Shown here: piece by piece, positions 46,556 through 59,340 of the stretch
Numbering within the stretch: the stretch's first letter is position 1
Layout of the letters: each line of letters starts with the position of its first letter
Origin: Carallia brachiata
Taxonomy: Eukaryota; Streptophyta; Magnoliopsida; Malpighiales; Rhizophoraceae
Length of the DNA stretch: 64,000 bases
Assembly (NCBI GenBank): GCA_021464245.1
Contig: JADCRB010000041.1
Coordinates: 835,656-899,655, forward strand
Direction: 5' to 3'
Translations under genes and position numbers: made by a program
Notes under the pieces: model-generated
Told to the model about the DNA's origin: nothing
Database searches by the model: none
Seen by the model: the letters and a program-made list of their open reading frames with translations, nothing else

Positions 46556-47015
46556 TTCAGGTTAAGCCACCCAACGTCTTTCTTGAACGGGTTAAAGAGG
46601 GTTATTTGGATGACAATCTGACTTCATGGGGGATCTCATTTCAAGTGATCTTTGTTGTCTCCCTTTGGAAGCTTTGGATTTGCAGAAATGCTCGAATTTT
46701 TTTCTGGGGATGATTCTCAGCCCAGGGAGGTCGTGTTGGATATTAAAAGAAAGAGCAATTGAAATATTTTTTTGTTGCCTCCTTGCAACAACGATGCCTT
46801 GATGCCGAGAGTAGTTGTCGTAATGGCTTGGTTAGTTTGCAAGCCCCGGAGCTTGGGATAATTAAAATTAATGTTGACGGGTGTGCTAAGGGGGCACCTA
46901 GACTTGCAGGATTTGGAGGTGTTACACGTAATGAGTTTGGCCATTAGATATTTGGTTTTTTTGGATTAATGGGTGTCTCTATGGCTATAGGGGCAGAGTT
47001 GAGAGAGATTTATAT

Positions 47016-47261
47016 GGCTCTAAAGTTAGCATGGGAATGCAGGTTTCGACATATTATTTTTGAGATTGATTCTATGTTAATACTTTAGAAGCTTATTAAG
47101 ACTGTTTGGGAGCAGCATCTTTTTCGTGTCCTATTATTGGCTTTAAGGTTAGCATGAAACTGCAAGTTTCGACATATTATTTTTAAGACCGATTCTATGT
47201 TAGTGCTTCAAAAGCTTACTAAGACCGTTTAGGAGTAGCATCTCTTTCGTGTTCTATTATT
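47016..47261 (+). repeat. Tandem duplication of 123 bp within the LINE RNase H region
   Basis: 47016-47138 and 47139-47261 are two copies differing at roughly one base in ten. Each spans GTTAGCATG...TTTCGACATATTATTTTT...GATTCTATGTTA. It duplicates part of the RNase H coding sequence after the element died. Confidence 0.85.
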
Positions 47262-47480
47262 GTTGAGTGTCAAAGGTTGATGGGTAGTTCTTGGACTTGG
47301 CACTTGACATAAGTTAAGGGAAGCTAACTTTGTGCAGATTTTATTGTTAATGTGGGGGGTAAATTCTCATGCTTCTCTCCAGATTTGGGAGATTCTTCCT
47401 TTAGGTATTGAGAATTTTTTTCATACAAATCAAATTAGGGTGACAGTTCTAAAAAGAGGCGCGATCATATAATAACTAGA

Positions 47481-48690
47481 TAATCTTTTATTTGGTCAAG
47501 TTTTCTTCCAATTGTTCTTTTTTTTTATTAATGCTCGTCATCAAAATAATAATAATAATGATGTTTTTTTTTTCTCATATGCTTCTCTTCCATGCTTTTG
47601 TATACAAACCAAACAGAGCATAATTATGTCTCAAGTCATCCGATACTTGATAAAATTTTTTAAATAAAATTAAAATAATATAAATTATTAAATAATTGAA
47701 TTTTTAAAAAAAAATTGTTAAATATCAATAATAGATTGCAGAGTTATTTTAGTGAAGCCTAAGATATAATTATATAGCGGTGAATTGAAGCAGTTAACAA
47801 ATTGCTAGATTGTTGTCATTCAAGGAACACTTCAAGATTTAAAAAAAAAAACTAACGTTTTTATTTTCGAAATTTCAAATTATAGTTATGCAAAATAAAA
47901 TTTTTGAAAATAAAAAAGTATTTTTGTTGCATACTTCCTAAATTTTTTTTAAAAAGAAAGTGTTAGATTGTGTTTTTTTTTTTTCAATCGTTCCCTCTAG
48001 ACTGCTCACTTTTCTAGTTCAATATTATTTTGATATGTCCCACTAGAGATTATTATACTTATTTTCTAAGGTGTACTGCACCAACGAAGATTTCAACATC
48101 ACAGTTTAGAATTAACATAAGTTTAGCTTTATTAATTATATCAATAAAGATTTAAATTTAAAACTTTCGACTTAGTAATAAAGATTTAAATTTAAAACTT
48201 TCGACTTAGTAGCATTTAATATCTTTACAGTTAAACTACAACTTTCGGTGCGAAATTGCTTGCTTTTTTTTTCGGTTTACGATTTTTTTCGGTTTACGAG
48301 ATTGCTTGCTTTTGATGTATCTAGTTCACCCTTTGGATTAGATTCACCATAAGGTGCTGCATGGACTCCAAGTCGCAAGCCCACAACCACTCAGCCTCAT
48401 CAAATTTAGCTGGGCAAGATCACCAAACCAGTGACAGGCTGTTGAACTGAGCGTCTAAAGTCACGGTCCCCTATCGTGGCTGTCTAACTTGACAATCAAT
48501 GTATTTTTTTTTCTTTTATATTAATTCTGATTTCTGAGTTTTAATTTTTTTTTATAGTCTATTTTTTAATAAATAAAAATTTACGTGCATTGTAAGCTAA
48601 CTACAGCTAGAGTGCCAGATGTGAAGTGACTGTTCACACATAGCAATCAAACAGTATATCCTCTAAACAAAAAAAATTAAATATAAACGT
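47481..48690. other. Upstream intergenic region of the ABC transporter gene
   Basis: AT-rich at first, then more balanced towards 48300-48480. Contains a 34-bp tandem duplication (AATAAAGATTTAAATTTAAA...CGACTTAGT, 48145-48213) and duplicated TTTTTTCGGTTTACGA near 48270-48300. The promoter must lie near 48500-48900, but no clear TATA box stands out. Confidence 0.5.
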
Positions 48691-48839
48691 CAACTAATAA
48701 TTGTCTTCTATTTTGGGCCAGGAAAAAAAAAATTCAATCCGCTGGGCCCCACTTTTACTTGGAAGATCTCTTTTCCCGACACGCCAAGTCGCGCACACAA
48801 AGCCCGCACGATTCAAATTCCCCGATTTTCCAGTTCCAC

Positions 48840-49040
48840 ATGAGCCAGAGGAAGAGCAGCCGCACCTTCTGTGGCCTTCCTCTGCTTCAAGCCAATTTCC
48901 TCCACCGCCACCGCCGCCTCCTCCTCCTCCGCTTCCTCCTCCGCCATGTCTCAGCTGCTCTGCAACGCACAGCCTCTTTTCCTCTCTGCACTCAATCACA
49001 ATCGCCGTCCTCGTCTCGTCGGCCGCGTCTCTCCCCCTAG
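48840..49040 (+). other. Upstream open reading frame overlapping the ABCB26 start
   Basis: An ATG at 48840 opens a 66-codon frame in another phase that runs past the main ATG at 48946. If the transcript starts upstream of 48840, ribosomes would meet this ATG first. The peptide shows no recognisable domain. Confidence 0.4.
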
Positions 49041-52000
49041 AAACCTCCAATTCGGCCCCGCCGATGCCAAGCGACGCCGTCTCTCTGTCCTTAACAATAG
49101 AGTAAATAGCTTCCATCATCATCATCCTCTGCGTTCATCAGCGTCATCTTCTTCTGCTTCTGTTAACGGATATTTCGTCGAGAAAGATGCGGCAGAGCGG
49201 ATGGACGGCGGCCGGAGGGAGGAAGATGATGTGGAGCTGCACGAGAGGATTCGGAGATTTTTCGAGTTCCTCCCGTCGATTTTACCCGGTGGAAGTTGGT
49301 GGAGCTTCTCCGATGACGTGGAGGTCAAGTTCCTGGCCAAGCCCGTCACTGTGTGGCGGGCGCTTAGCCGTATGTGGCAGTTGGTCGCTCGGGATCGTTG
49401 GGTCATTCTCGCTGCTTTCTCTGCCCTCACTGTCGCTGCGGTAGGCCCTTTTCCCTTTGAAAATTGTATCATTTCATAATTGCATTTCAATCAAGAGTAA
49501 GTCTACATTTTAATTAAGACTAAGAATCCGTGACTATACTTAAACCGTAACAACAAATAACAACGCAGTCTCGTGGCAACTGTTAGTTTATTTTTCTGAA
49601 TGAATGCAAATATCCAACTCACTTTCGCGAAATTAAAAAGTTTTTTCTTTCAATTAATTTGACAAATTCCAAACTCGAGCCACATGTATGGAATGATTAT
49701 AATATATGAGTCCACGTCTAAGCCGTCTCAAATTAATGACATTTATGTAACTCTATCATTCAGATTTTTACCTTGTTCCCTGGTTTTTTAGTCTATGGTG
49801 GGACTATTTTTTATTTATTTTTTCATTCTGTATTTATTTATTTATTTATTTTTTGGGCATTGGGCTATTTGGGGAGGAATTGCAACTAGTGTTACGTTCA
49901 GGGCAAAGGAAAAGCTTTCTCTCGCTTGTATTAGTGAGTACTTGAATATGGTATAGTTCGATTTTCAGTGATACAGGGAACATTGCGTGCATTATGCATA
50001 CAATTGTGTTCAGCGCAAGTGAATGAGCAAGCTGATCGAGTGTTTTAAAACTTTTCAACTTAAATGTTTTAGTAGAACTGATGTGACTTATTTTACAATT
50101 AACCTATGTCAACCAGACTAAGGCAGAACCCATTAGATGATGAAAAACTGGAGCTTTATTACATCAATGCAAGTTTCTCTTGATAGCGGCCAAACTCAAG
50201 TGGTGTTGCAATATCGTGATTATTGATTATCATGCGTGAACTACTACTACTAATGTGCAATTGATGATTGACACTGCCACATGAACTTTTCTTTGGCCCG
50301 CGTCCTTCTTGTGTTACTTTGCTTGTGTCGTGTAACATTACAGTGAAGTCCATGCCAAACATCACAAAGGTTACCTGCTAGGATAAAGTTTTCAGACAGT
50401 TTTGTTCAAGTCAGTTTTCCTTGTCCTAGTAATGGAAATTTTGCCTCTATGTAGCTGCCTATTGAATATTCTGTGCGGGGATTTTGTGCTATATCCTTGA
50501 TGATTGTCGCTCTGTTAACATCTTTTTCTTTGCATGTTTGTCTCAGCTTTCAGAGATCTCCATACCTCATTACTTGACAGCATCGATCTTTTCTGCAAAA
50601 AGCACTGAAATTGCAGTGTTCCACAGAAATGTCCGTCTCTTGGTTTTGCTATGTGTTACATCAGGAATATGCAGGTCAAAATCTTGTATGGTCAAAGTTC
50701 CCTTCTTCTGTGAGCAGCAATTCGTAGATTGAGCCTTTTCTTTCACCTCCTCATTTATGGTGAAGTTTGAATGTTTATGCAGCAGAATTGGAATCTGTTG
50801 TTAAAACAGATCTCTCTTGTTCCAGTTTTTTACTTTTATTTTTTGGTTCCATGACTGGAATAATTTTTCTTTCTCATGCCGTTGGTTGAAAAGTCATTGC
50901 TAGGAATTCCTAAAATGTTAAATTAATGCTCAGCAATTTAGTACCTTTTTTTCCTTGAACTTTTGCTTCCAATGGAACTGTTTATGATCTTTATGGAACT
51001 TGAGCCTCTCTATGAACCCTGTGACAGAGCAGCTGATACGTGATCTGTTTGTTTGAACCTCAGTGGTCTACGGGGTTGCTGCTTTGGCATAGCTAATATG
51101 ATTCTTGTGAGTGCCTTTCTCATTGTTAGCTCACATAAAATGCTGCTTGCCTGGTCGAAGAAAAAGTAAATAACGACCTGATTTTTTGTGGACAGCAGAC
51201 AATAAACTGTTGTTCGGACTATTGTCTCTCTTGACGCATGACTGTCATGTTGAACGAGTTCCTGAACATTTTGCAGGTGAAAAGAATGAGGGAAACACTA
51301 TTTTCTGCTCTTCTTCTTCAGGTCCATTACGCTCCAATCATTCTGCTGCTATGTGCACTCTGTGTGCTAAAAGCAACCCGTAGTTTTTTACTTATTATTT
51401 CTTCTTAATGGTCCTATTTTGATGGCGCATCTGTTGCAGGATGTATCATTTTTTGACACTGAAACAGTTGGTGATTTGACAAGTAGGCTCGGGTCAGATT
51501 GTCAGCAAGTGTCTCGGGTTATTGGAAATGATCTTAATTTGATTTTACGCAATGTTGTACAGGTTGGGTGCTGAAAAATTACCAGTGCATCCTGCTTTGG
51601 CTATAAGATTGAAGTCCTTATTTGTTTTTCTGACATTCTGTTGTAGGGTACAGGTGCCTTGATCTACTTGTTAATTTTATCATGGCCGCTTGGTTTATGT
51701 ATATTGATGACATGCGCAGCTTTGGCAACAGTGATGCTTGTCTATGGCATGTAAGAGTGTATTCCTTTTTTCCTATTCTACAATAGAGATGTGATTACTG
51801 AAGTGCATTTTTGGTAATTGTATATGTGTCCAAAACCAGTACTTTAGATGACCGGATGGCAAGATAGATAGGATAACATTTGGGACAAAATGTCCAGAAA
51901 GGCAGTGGATGAGCTTATTGGGTCATCCAACAAAATTAAAAAGAGAAAAAATCTTCTAGCATTTCTTTACAATACCAAGGAAAAGTGGGTTGGGTTTTGA

Positions 52001-55000
52001 AAGAACACCATCCCATAGTTTTCTAATGGAGATATGAAAAACTAATCCATCAGAGGAATTGTCAATGCACAAATTTAAAGTTTAGTGCTTAGCTCCATTG
52101 CAATCTATATTGTGCCTCTTGCTCAGACTTGTATTTGGAATGCTTGGGTATTAATTCAACCTCTATTTCTGTGTTAGGTACCAGAAGAAGGCAGCAAAGT
52201 TGACCCAGGAGTTTACAGCTTCTGCTAATGAAGTAAAATAAGATCTATCACAAGTTGTTTGAGAAGATATTTTGTCCTAAAGATTTGTAAATGAATTTCC
52301 ATTTTGTGTAGGTGGCACAAGAGACCTTGTCTTTGATGCGAACAGTCCGAATTTATGGAACGGAAAAACAAGAACTTGAACGGTAAAGTACACTTCAGAA
52401 AGATTTATTGCCAATATTCTCTGCATGATTGTTTCTTCCTTGGTTAACATGACTCTGGATAAAAGGCTAGCATATGCCAGGAGGGTTCCATGCTTGTCAA
52501 TGAGGGCTGAGTCTTCTGATGGTTTATTTTACATCTGTGGTTAATAGGTACAAGTTGTGGTTAGAGAAACTAGCTGATATAAGCTTGCGACAAAGTGCTG
52601 CATATGGATTCTGGAATTTAAGCTTCAATGCACTTTATCACTCAACTCAGGTTGGGCTCGTCTTTTGATTGTTGTAACTTTGAGTTGTGCCAGCAAGTTC
52701 TAACGCATTGATTACAATTCTTGTGGACGGAACCAGAACCTTCCCTGTGCATGTGCACTCTGATATAGAGAATGGGATTCTGTCATGAGACTTGCTTCTT
52801 TCTTGTGATTGTCACCTGGCACGGACTTTGATTGTCTTGTGTGAAAGGAGAAAGGTTGATACAGAATCATAATTGAGTAGATGATGATTATATAGTAACA
52901 CAGAAACTTATATATGATTATATATTTTATCTAGAGAGATACCTTGATTTGATTGTTAAATATTTCTTCGGTTCAGATATCACATTTTTATCAGAGTTAA
53001 ACATGTTGTTGCATTAGATTATTAGTTCTTTAGAGCATATAACCTTCTATTGAAGATGTAAGCGCCCCTCTCTTCCAACACCCGTTGGTCTGGATTCATC
53101 TTCCAAATATGATAAAGCTTATGTTGCAGTTTGGCATCTTTTCAGGTCATTGCTGTGCTAGTAGGAGGGATGTTCATTCTGGCTGGTCATATCACCGCGG
53201 AAAAACTAACAAAATTTATATTATACAGTGAGTGGCTGATTTACTCTACCTGGTGGGTGGGAGACAATTTATCGTCTCTGATGCAATCCATTGGAGCAAG
53301 TGAAAAGGTCTTCCAAATGATGGATCTCTTGCCTAGTGATCAGTTCCTATCAAAAGGTAAGGAGTTTGTAAATAACAAAGGGCCTTACATGATTATGTTA
53401 TAACTCTATCCTCTCAAAGTGCTTTATTTTGTATAAATCTCCCAGTTAGGAGATCACAGCTTGAAATGTATTTGCAACCTCAGATTAAGCAATGAGTCTA
53501 TAAGACTTGCAACTTAAAGGCAAAAGTTGTGGGAGGTTAATGCAGCAGTTTGTCATTTTCTCCCAAAATAATGTGCACAAATTTGATGACTAATTAGAGC
53601 ATCCAAAGTGGTTACTTAAGGTTGGGTACATGAACCCCCTATTTCACCAAAGGATCAGTGAATTCTCTCCCAATGAATCCATCTATTTTTATTTCTCAGT
53701 GAGACATATGAGCTTAGCATGATTTGCAGTCAAAAGATTACTTTCTTCGAGTCCTTTATTTTCGGTACAATTTGAAATACACTTGCTTTACAGGGTTGAA
53801 ATTGCAAAGGCTGGTGGGACATATTGAGTTTGTAGATGTGTCTTTTTATTATCCTTCAAGAGCAACGGTATGATTCCTTTCGTCAGTATCACTAACATTG
53901 CATCTGATTTATCTAATGCAGTTGTCTTTTCCTAGCATATGTTCTATGCTTTGACTCTTAGCTGTGGTGTTGATGATGTTAAGGCATGAATATGATGTGC
54001 ATAGATTTGAAGCAATAGTTTGCTGTCCCTTGGACAGTGGATATTCTAGCTAAGTGGTGGATTACTTTTCTAAATAGTGTGACTGAAGCAGAATGCAATA
54101 ACAACGATAATGGAGATACTGTAGTTTCTTTTTCATTTCTTCGTCTGTAGAGTACTTATTTTTTTATTCTTTCGGCCTTATTGTTGCTGTTTTAATTCCT
54201 CTAAAGAAGTTTTTTTTTATAATCATGCTCCTCTTAAATTATTCATCTTAATTTACACTTGTTTAGGTATCTGTGTTACAACATGTAAGCCTTTCAGTGC
54301 ACCCTGGTGAAGTGGTTGCTATCGTAAGAGTTATTTTCCCTATTTGATTCTTCTCCTCTGCAGTGACCACCAAAGTAATTTAGATTTTGTCCCTCAATTT
54401 TGCATAGGTTGGTCTCAGTGGTAGTGGGAAAAGCACCCTGGTGAATCTTTTGCTCCGTCTTTATGAGCCATCAAAGGGCAGGTAAAACGTCTTTTTGAAT
54501 TTGATTGAATACCTTTTCATTTATTATATAAAATTTGGCCATGCTGTCTACCTGAACTCTGAACAATCTGGTGCTCAAATAAAATTCACTTGGAAAAAAA
54601 TAAACAAATAAAAGAGTACGAATAATAAAGTTGGTGGAAACATTAAAATTTTGGTGAAGTTTTATTGATCTATGCTGCATATTTTCTTATAGACTGAATG
54701 TCATGAGCTCAGTCTTAGCGTTTGTCACATATTATTTCAGCACCAGCTTTCTGTGGTTGAACGTTAAATTGTTAACATCATATTGTCAAATGTTTTATGG
54801 AAAAAGCAAGCAACTTGTGAAGATTTTCACCCCTACCACCCACCCTTGGGCCTTACTCTCTTCTCATGTTGGAGAGACAGTTAGATTTTTGTGATGTGTT
54901 GTGCATGATCTTGAGGCTGTATTTTAGAAATGGAAATTCTTTTGTGCCTGCCTTTGCATGTTAATCGGTTTGCAGGCTTTGAGCAGCTGGATATTGGAAA

Positions 55001-56217
55001 TTCCTTTTCTATTTGTAACCACTGATTGATGCTTTTGCTATGAGAATTTGATCTGCCTCTTGCTATGTTAGTAATTAGCAATTTAGTATGCTGTGGATCC
55101 TTATTAATTGAATCTCTTATTTTTCATGTGTAGATTTTGATTGATGGTTTTCCTCTTCAAGATCTGGACATCAAATGGCTGAGGGAAAGAATTGGTTTTG
55201 TGGGACAGGTTTTTCACTAACTCCTGCATTGTAAACTTTGTGTATATTATTAGGACTTCTTCCCAACAACAGAACCCTTGAACAGGAACCAAAACTTTTC
55301 CGGATGGACATCTGTTCGAACATTAAGTATGGATGTCCGCGAGATGTAACGCAGGAGGAAGTTGAGTGGGCTGCCAAGCAGGCATATGCCCATTACTTCA
55401 TCTCATCTCTTCCCGATGGTTACAAAACCCTTGTTGATGATGATTTGCTTAGTGGGGGTCAGAAGCAGAGAATTGCCATTGCTCGTGCTATTCTTAGGGA
55501 CCCTGCTATTCTGATCCTTGATGAAGCCACTAGTGCGCTGGATGCAGAGAGTGAGCACAATGTTAAGGTACCTACTCTTCACAAATTGTTGCAACCTGCT
55601 GCCCCCTGGGCAAATGTGCCACTTTTTTCATCTTTTGGAGGAGAGGGTGGGGGTTGAATGGAATTTGAAAAAAATAATGACTTCCTTTCTTTATTATTGG
55701 CAACCATGTCTAGAGCGTTCTTCGTGCTGTCAGGAGCGGCTCGACAACAAAGAGATCTGTCATAGTAATTGCACACAGGTAGGTCCCAGCACCCCGTTTC
55801 AGCTGTCTCAATTGTGATTTGAAACTTGACAGATCCAAATCTGCAGGCTTTCCACAATACAAGCTGCTGACCGGATAGTGGTAATGGAGGGAGGTCGAAT
55901 AGTTGAGGTTGGTATATTGATGATCGTCTGATCTTCTGAATATTGTATTTCTATACATGGTATAGGAGTATTTTGAAGTACTTTTGAAGATAAATTATGT
56001 AATGCTGTTCCATTTTTCTACATGATCACAAAATTGCTGCTTACAAACATGCTATACTGTCCACTCGGTGAAAGATCGTCAAGGGTTCTTCCTTTTGATT
56101 TTTTTTTTTTTAATTCAATCCTTTTCCTTCACACAGATGGGCGGTCATAGGGAACTTCTCCACCAAGATGGTCTGTACGCAAGATTGACCAGAAGGCAGG
56201 CTGATGCTGTGGCATGA
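48946..56217 (+). CDS. ABCB26: Plastid ABC half-transporter (ABCB26/TAP1-like), 18 exons; 1-nt deletion in exon 13
   Basis: Exons: 48946-49440, 50547-50674, 51064-51106, 51277-51321, 51440-51562, 51647-51750, 52178-52232, 52312-52382, 52548-52650, 53146-53356, 53794-53867, 54267-54323, 54408-54481, 55134-55208, 55286-55567, 55714-55778, 55847-55907, 56137-56217. Expected product is about 715 residues, matching plant ABCB26 (about 700). The Ser/Arg-rich N-terminus looks like a plastid transit peptide. One type-1 membrane domain is followed by one nucleotide-binding domain: Walker [10 protein letters not shown] (505-513), signature LSGGQ (608-612), Walker B ILILDE (628-633), H-loop His 668. The family forms dimeric peptide or lipid exporters in the chloroplast envelope; substrate unknown. 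I start at ATG 48946; upstream codons in this frame lack ATG. Oddity: exon 13 is 74 nt where phase requires 75; GGG at 54476-54478 should be GGGG. As written, the frame stops shortly after the exon 13-14 junction. Confidence 0.93.
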
Positions 56218-58110
56218 TCATACACTGTGCCAACGTAGTATACGTCTCATTGTCATTTTGTCATACCCTCACTCCGTCTGACATGGTAGAGGTTCAGCTG
56301 CGTTAACTACTTAGTACCGTGAAGATACGGTGAAGGCGTGGCAATGTTACTGCTGAGGGTAAGCAAATTCTGCCATTTCAATCAACGTGAAGCATGCGAG
56401 GCAGCTCAAACCAGAATATATACACTTCTCACTCTTTCTTCATCAGATTATTACAATTCTTTTTTTGCCATGCCAATACCATCAGTATCAAATTACAAGA
56501 CTAGGGTTGAAATGGAAGGCAACGAAATGGGACCTCGAAGCTCCTTAGAATTGATTCACATTTTTCTGTGAATGATTTGTTTACCTTACTCTGGAGCCAG
56601 AATGTATAATGCAAGTGATTGATTTCGGAAAAATGCCCGTCTTTTTTACTTGTGAGCTTCAGCGATTGAGTGGTCTTCAAGTTAAAAGTTTCGAGTTTAA
56701 GTTCAAGTCACAATAATTAAATGTGATCTAGATGATTTAGTCCATGGTCCACATACATATTAGTTCTAATCTTCCAGGAAGCTGAATAGATTGCATGTCC
56801 ATTTCTGATCTTCTATTCATATTGTTAAATTTCATAGTCATAATTTACTACTTTTCTGCAGAATAAAAAATTTATTATAAAATTAAACTCACCAAAAGGC
56901 CAAATTCAAAAAATAAAAATGAAGAGGATTCATGATATTATCAGAAAACAAAGAATTCAAAAAAGGATTCATTTACATAAATACACAATCTCTCGAATTA
57001 ATTCGAAATATGAAAAAAAATTATATCCATCAAAATAACAGATGATATCTATCAACATCCTCACGAGGCATGACAAAATGGAAAAATTTATATCCAAGAA
57101 CAATAGTGCGCAAGATTTCAAACAAAACCAGAGTGATGTAATCCATCACGGGGAAGGTAAGACATTGAACACTATCAGATGGTGTCACTGCGATGAGGTT
57201 TGGATATATACAGATGCGAAAGAATCACATTTACATCTGTTAAGCACGAATGTAACTTCGTCTTCCACTTTTTGATACTCAAATGAGGAGTTCTTCAGCA
57301 TCAGACAACAATCCCCCGCACTGGTTTCACTTCCATCTTTTGAAACGTCAGGTCTTGAATTCATCTGAATTATGTTACCTGCTGATCTCAATTAACAAAT
57401 AATGAACAAGTCCGTTATTGTGATGATGAAAAAACTTCTAGCCACTCTGTTTTCGTAATTGGTAATGTTTCAAGCCCATTATTTAATGCTTTTGGTTTTA
57501 GTTTTCTCCGAAAAAAAAATCAAAAGAATTTTTTTTTTTAGTAAATATTTAGTATTTACATTTTACATTTAAAATAACCTTTATTTAAATTTAAATTTAA
57601 ATTTTATTAAAAAATAATATTTTAATATTTTAAAGGATGCTATTCAGTGCACCACACTGTCGGTGCACCTAGCAGTACCCTTTCGAAATACACAGGAAAT
57701 GTGCTAACAGACATTTAAAAAGCTAAAAGAGGTTGGCTATTGCATGTCACCTGATAACAACTAGTCAAATTTGCGGGATCCAGCAAGCAGTGTTTTGCGC
57801 CAAGGTTGGGAAGAAAATGTTCAGCCAATGCAAGAGATAACTTGCCCACAAATGATAAGAAATAAAACTGATGCAGGACGAATAAAGAAAAATGTAAAAC
57901 CTAGTCATTTTTTTTTTGTTATACTGGCATTAATTATTTGTGCTTGCACACAAAATTTAATTGACACATTATCTAATAAATGAATATTTTTTAAGTCGAA
58001 CATGCACGCATAAAAACTGTAAATGAGACGAAATATAAATTTATTATTTATTTATATTTATTTTTAAAAAACATTTTAAAGATATTATTGATTGCCATCA
58101 GTATATACAG
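56218..58110. other. 3' flank of ABCB26 and intergenic DNA
   Basis: The first few hundred bases are probably the 3' untranslated region. Around 57640-57700 a GGATGCTATTCAGTGCACCA...GGTGCACC phrase resembles the end of a common dicot MITE. Near 56660-56730 a tRNA-like pattern may be a SINE relic. No gene is supported. Confidence 0.45.
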
Positions 58111-58220
58111 TCGTCGAACCAAAGTTCGACGAATGACAAAAAAAAAAAAAAGAAGGGAAAAGCCATAAAACTCACAACCGTCGCCACCAGCTCCACCGTC
58201 GTCGTCTGCGGTGGAAAACC

Positions 58221-58413
58221 ATGGATCCTTACCAACAGCACCATGGTTACGTGAGACCACTGCTGCCGCCACAGTCCGCAGCGGCGGATCCTTACCACTA
58301 CCACCACTACTTACCTCCTAGGATGCGCGGACACGGACATGACATGAATACGGGAACACGAAAATTCTAAAAAAATTAAGATATGAATACGGCGTAGACC
58401 CGGTTACAAAATA

Positions 58414-58450
<37 letters not shown>

Positions 58451-58588
58451 ATATATATATATATGTAAGTAATTTAAATATTTTTAATAAATTTTAAATT
58501 TTTTTCTACGTATAGTACATATTAATTATTATTATGATATTTTATAATATAACTTGTATTTTATTCATAATTCTTTTAAAAAATATTA

Positions 58589-58619
<31 letters not shown>

Positions 58620-59340
58620 GTGTGTATACATAATAAAATATTTAAGTAAATAATATATATATATGTGTATAATATATTAATTAAAATATTAAATACATAC
58701 AAAAATATCTGACACGTGTATTGAAAGTGTCCGACACGTGAATTATAAATGTCCGACATGCGTGTCCAAATTTTTTTATTTTTATTTTTTTGTTGGACAT
58801 GTTTCGGAGTGTCCAACAAGAGTGTCAGACGAGTGTTGTATCTGACACGTGTGTCCAACACGAACACTCACTATTTTAAAAGTGTTCGTACGTTCTAGCT
58901 TACCTCCATGAGTAGCAGCAGCAGCAGCAGCCACGTCATTCAGTCCCTCCACAAGGCACTTGGTTCTCCAACGAATTCCACTACCATCCTCCCCCTCCTC
59001 GGTCATCTTCATCGTTGTCGCAATCTCCTTCCCCTCCGCCGCCTCAGCAGGGAACGCGCCTCCTCACCCCGAGCATCTCGCTCCTCCACCTCCTCCTCTT
59101 GCTCCAATGTTCATGCTACTCATTTAATGTTCATGCGCCTCCCCACACTGGTGAGGATGTCTGGACTTTGTCCCAGGTTTTGCAACAATATACCGAGAAA
59201 TGCGACTTGCAATCTAATGTTTGGAGTTGCTAAAATGAATTTTCTCGCAATGTCCTGGAAGAATTTTGTAGGGAAAATGAGTCAAATTGTATCAGTGATG
59301 GTATCTGTGTGGAACCTGAGGGTTCCCTAATGGTGCATAC
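58221..59340 (+). pseudogene. Fragment of a Pro/Gln/His-rich gene, split by a transposon
   Basis: From ATG 58221 the frame reads MDPYQQHHGYVRPLLPPQS, continues with Pro/Tyr/His-rich sequence and breaks at 58319, where an insertion begins. After the insertion (58908 on) the same style continues in changing frames: a Q-run, then VPPQGTWFSNEFHYHPPPP and SPSPPPPQQ. Further on come LQQY and a stretch around RNVLEEFCRENES. Stops occur in every frame. The low-complexity N-terminus is that of some large plant nuclear proteins, but I cannot name the parent gene. The fragment is probably a truncated duplicate, killed or marked by the insertion. Confidence 0.5.
58320..58898. mobile_element. Mutator-like MITE (579 bp), TSD CTTACCTCC
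   Basis: A perfect 9-bp duplication CTTACCTCC flanks it (58311-58319 and 58899-58907). The ends are imperfect inverted repeats: left TAGGATGCGCGGACAC, right complement CTAGAACGTACGAACAC. The interior is AT-rich with (AT)n runs near 58420-58465 and 58595-58620, and GTGTCCGACACGTG-type motifs near the right end. It has no coding capacity. The 9-bp duplication fits the Mutator superfamily. Confidence 0.8.

Larger units (their letters stand above)
46225..47480 (+). pseudogene. Decayed LINE C-terminus (zf-RVT plus RNase H)
   Basis: Plus-strand translation around 46240-46300 gives WENVQHVLFNCPMCSK, a zinc-binding RT motif. At about 46580-46710 it gives FLERVKEGYLDDNLTSWGIS and SLWKLWICRNARI, the tail of that domain. 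At 46855-47100 the RNase H domain follows (IKINVDGCAKGAPRLAGFGG, then GAELREIYMALKLAWECRFRH). Stops and frame changes interrupt it throughout. A palindromic AT-rich insert (about 46355-46555) separates the two halves of the zf-RVT domain, and part of the RNase H region is tandemly duplicated. It is a dead element with no link to neighbouring genes. Confidence 0.8.

Noticed and set aside
44535..47480. Host RNase H-like genes
   Set aside because: Frames are broken, a catalytic residue is replaced and zf-RVT remnants adjoin the longer copy, so these are LINE fragments.
48871..48945. Longer N-terminus for ABCB26 starting at 48871
   Set aside because: The codon there is GTG; the first ATG in that frame is at 48946, and plant nuclear genes normally need ATG.
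48701..49125. Large open frames on both strands over the start of ABCB26
   Set aside because: They are shadows of the GC-rich, repeat-like first exon and leader; only the frame from 48946 joins to conserved downstream exons.
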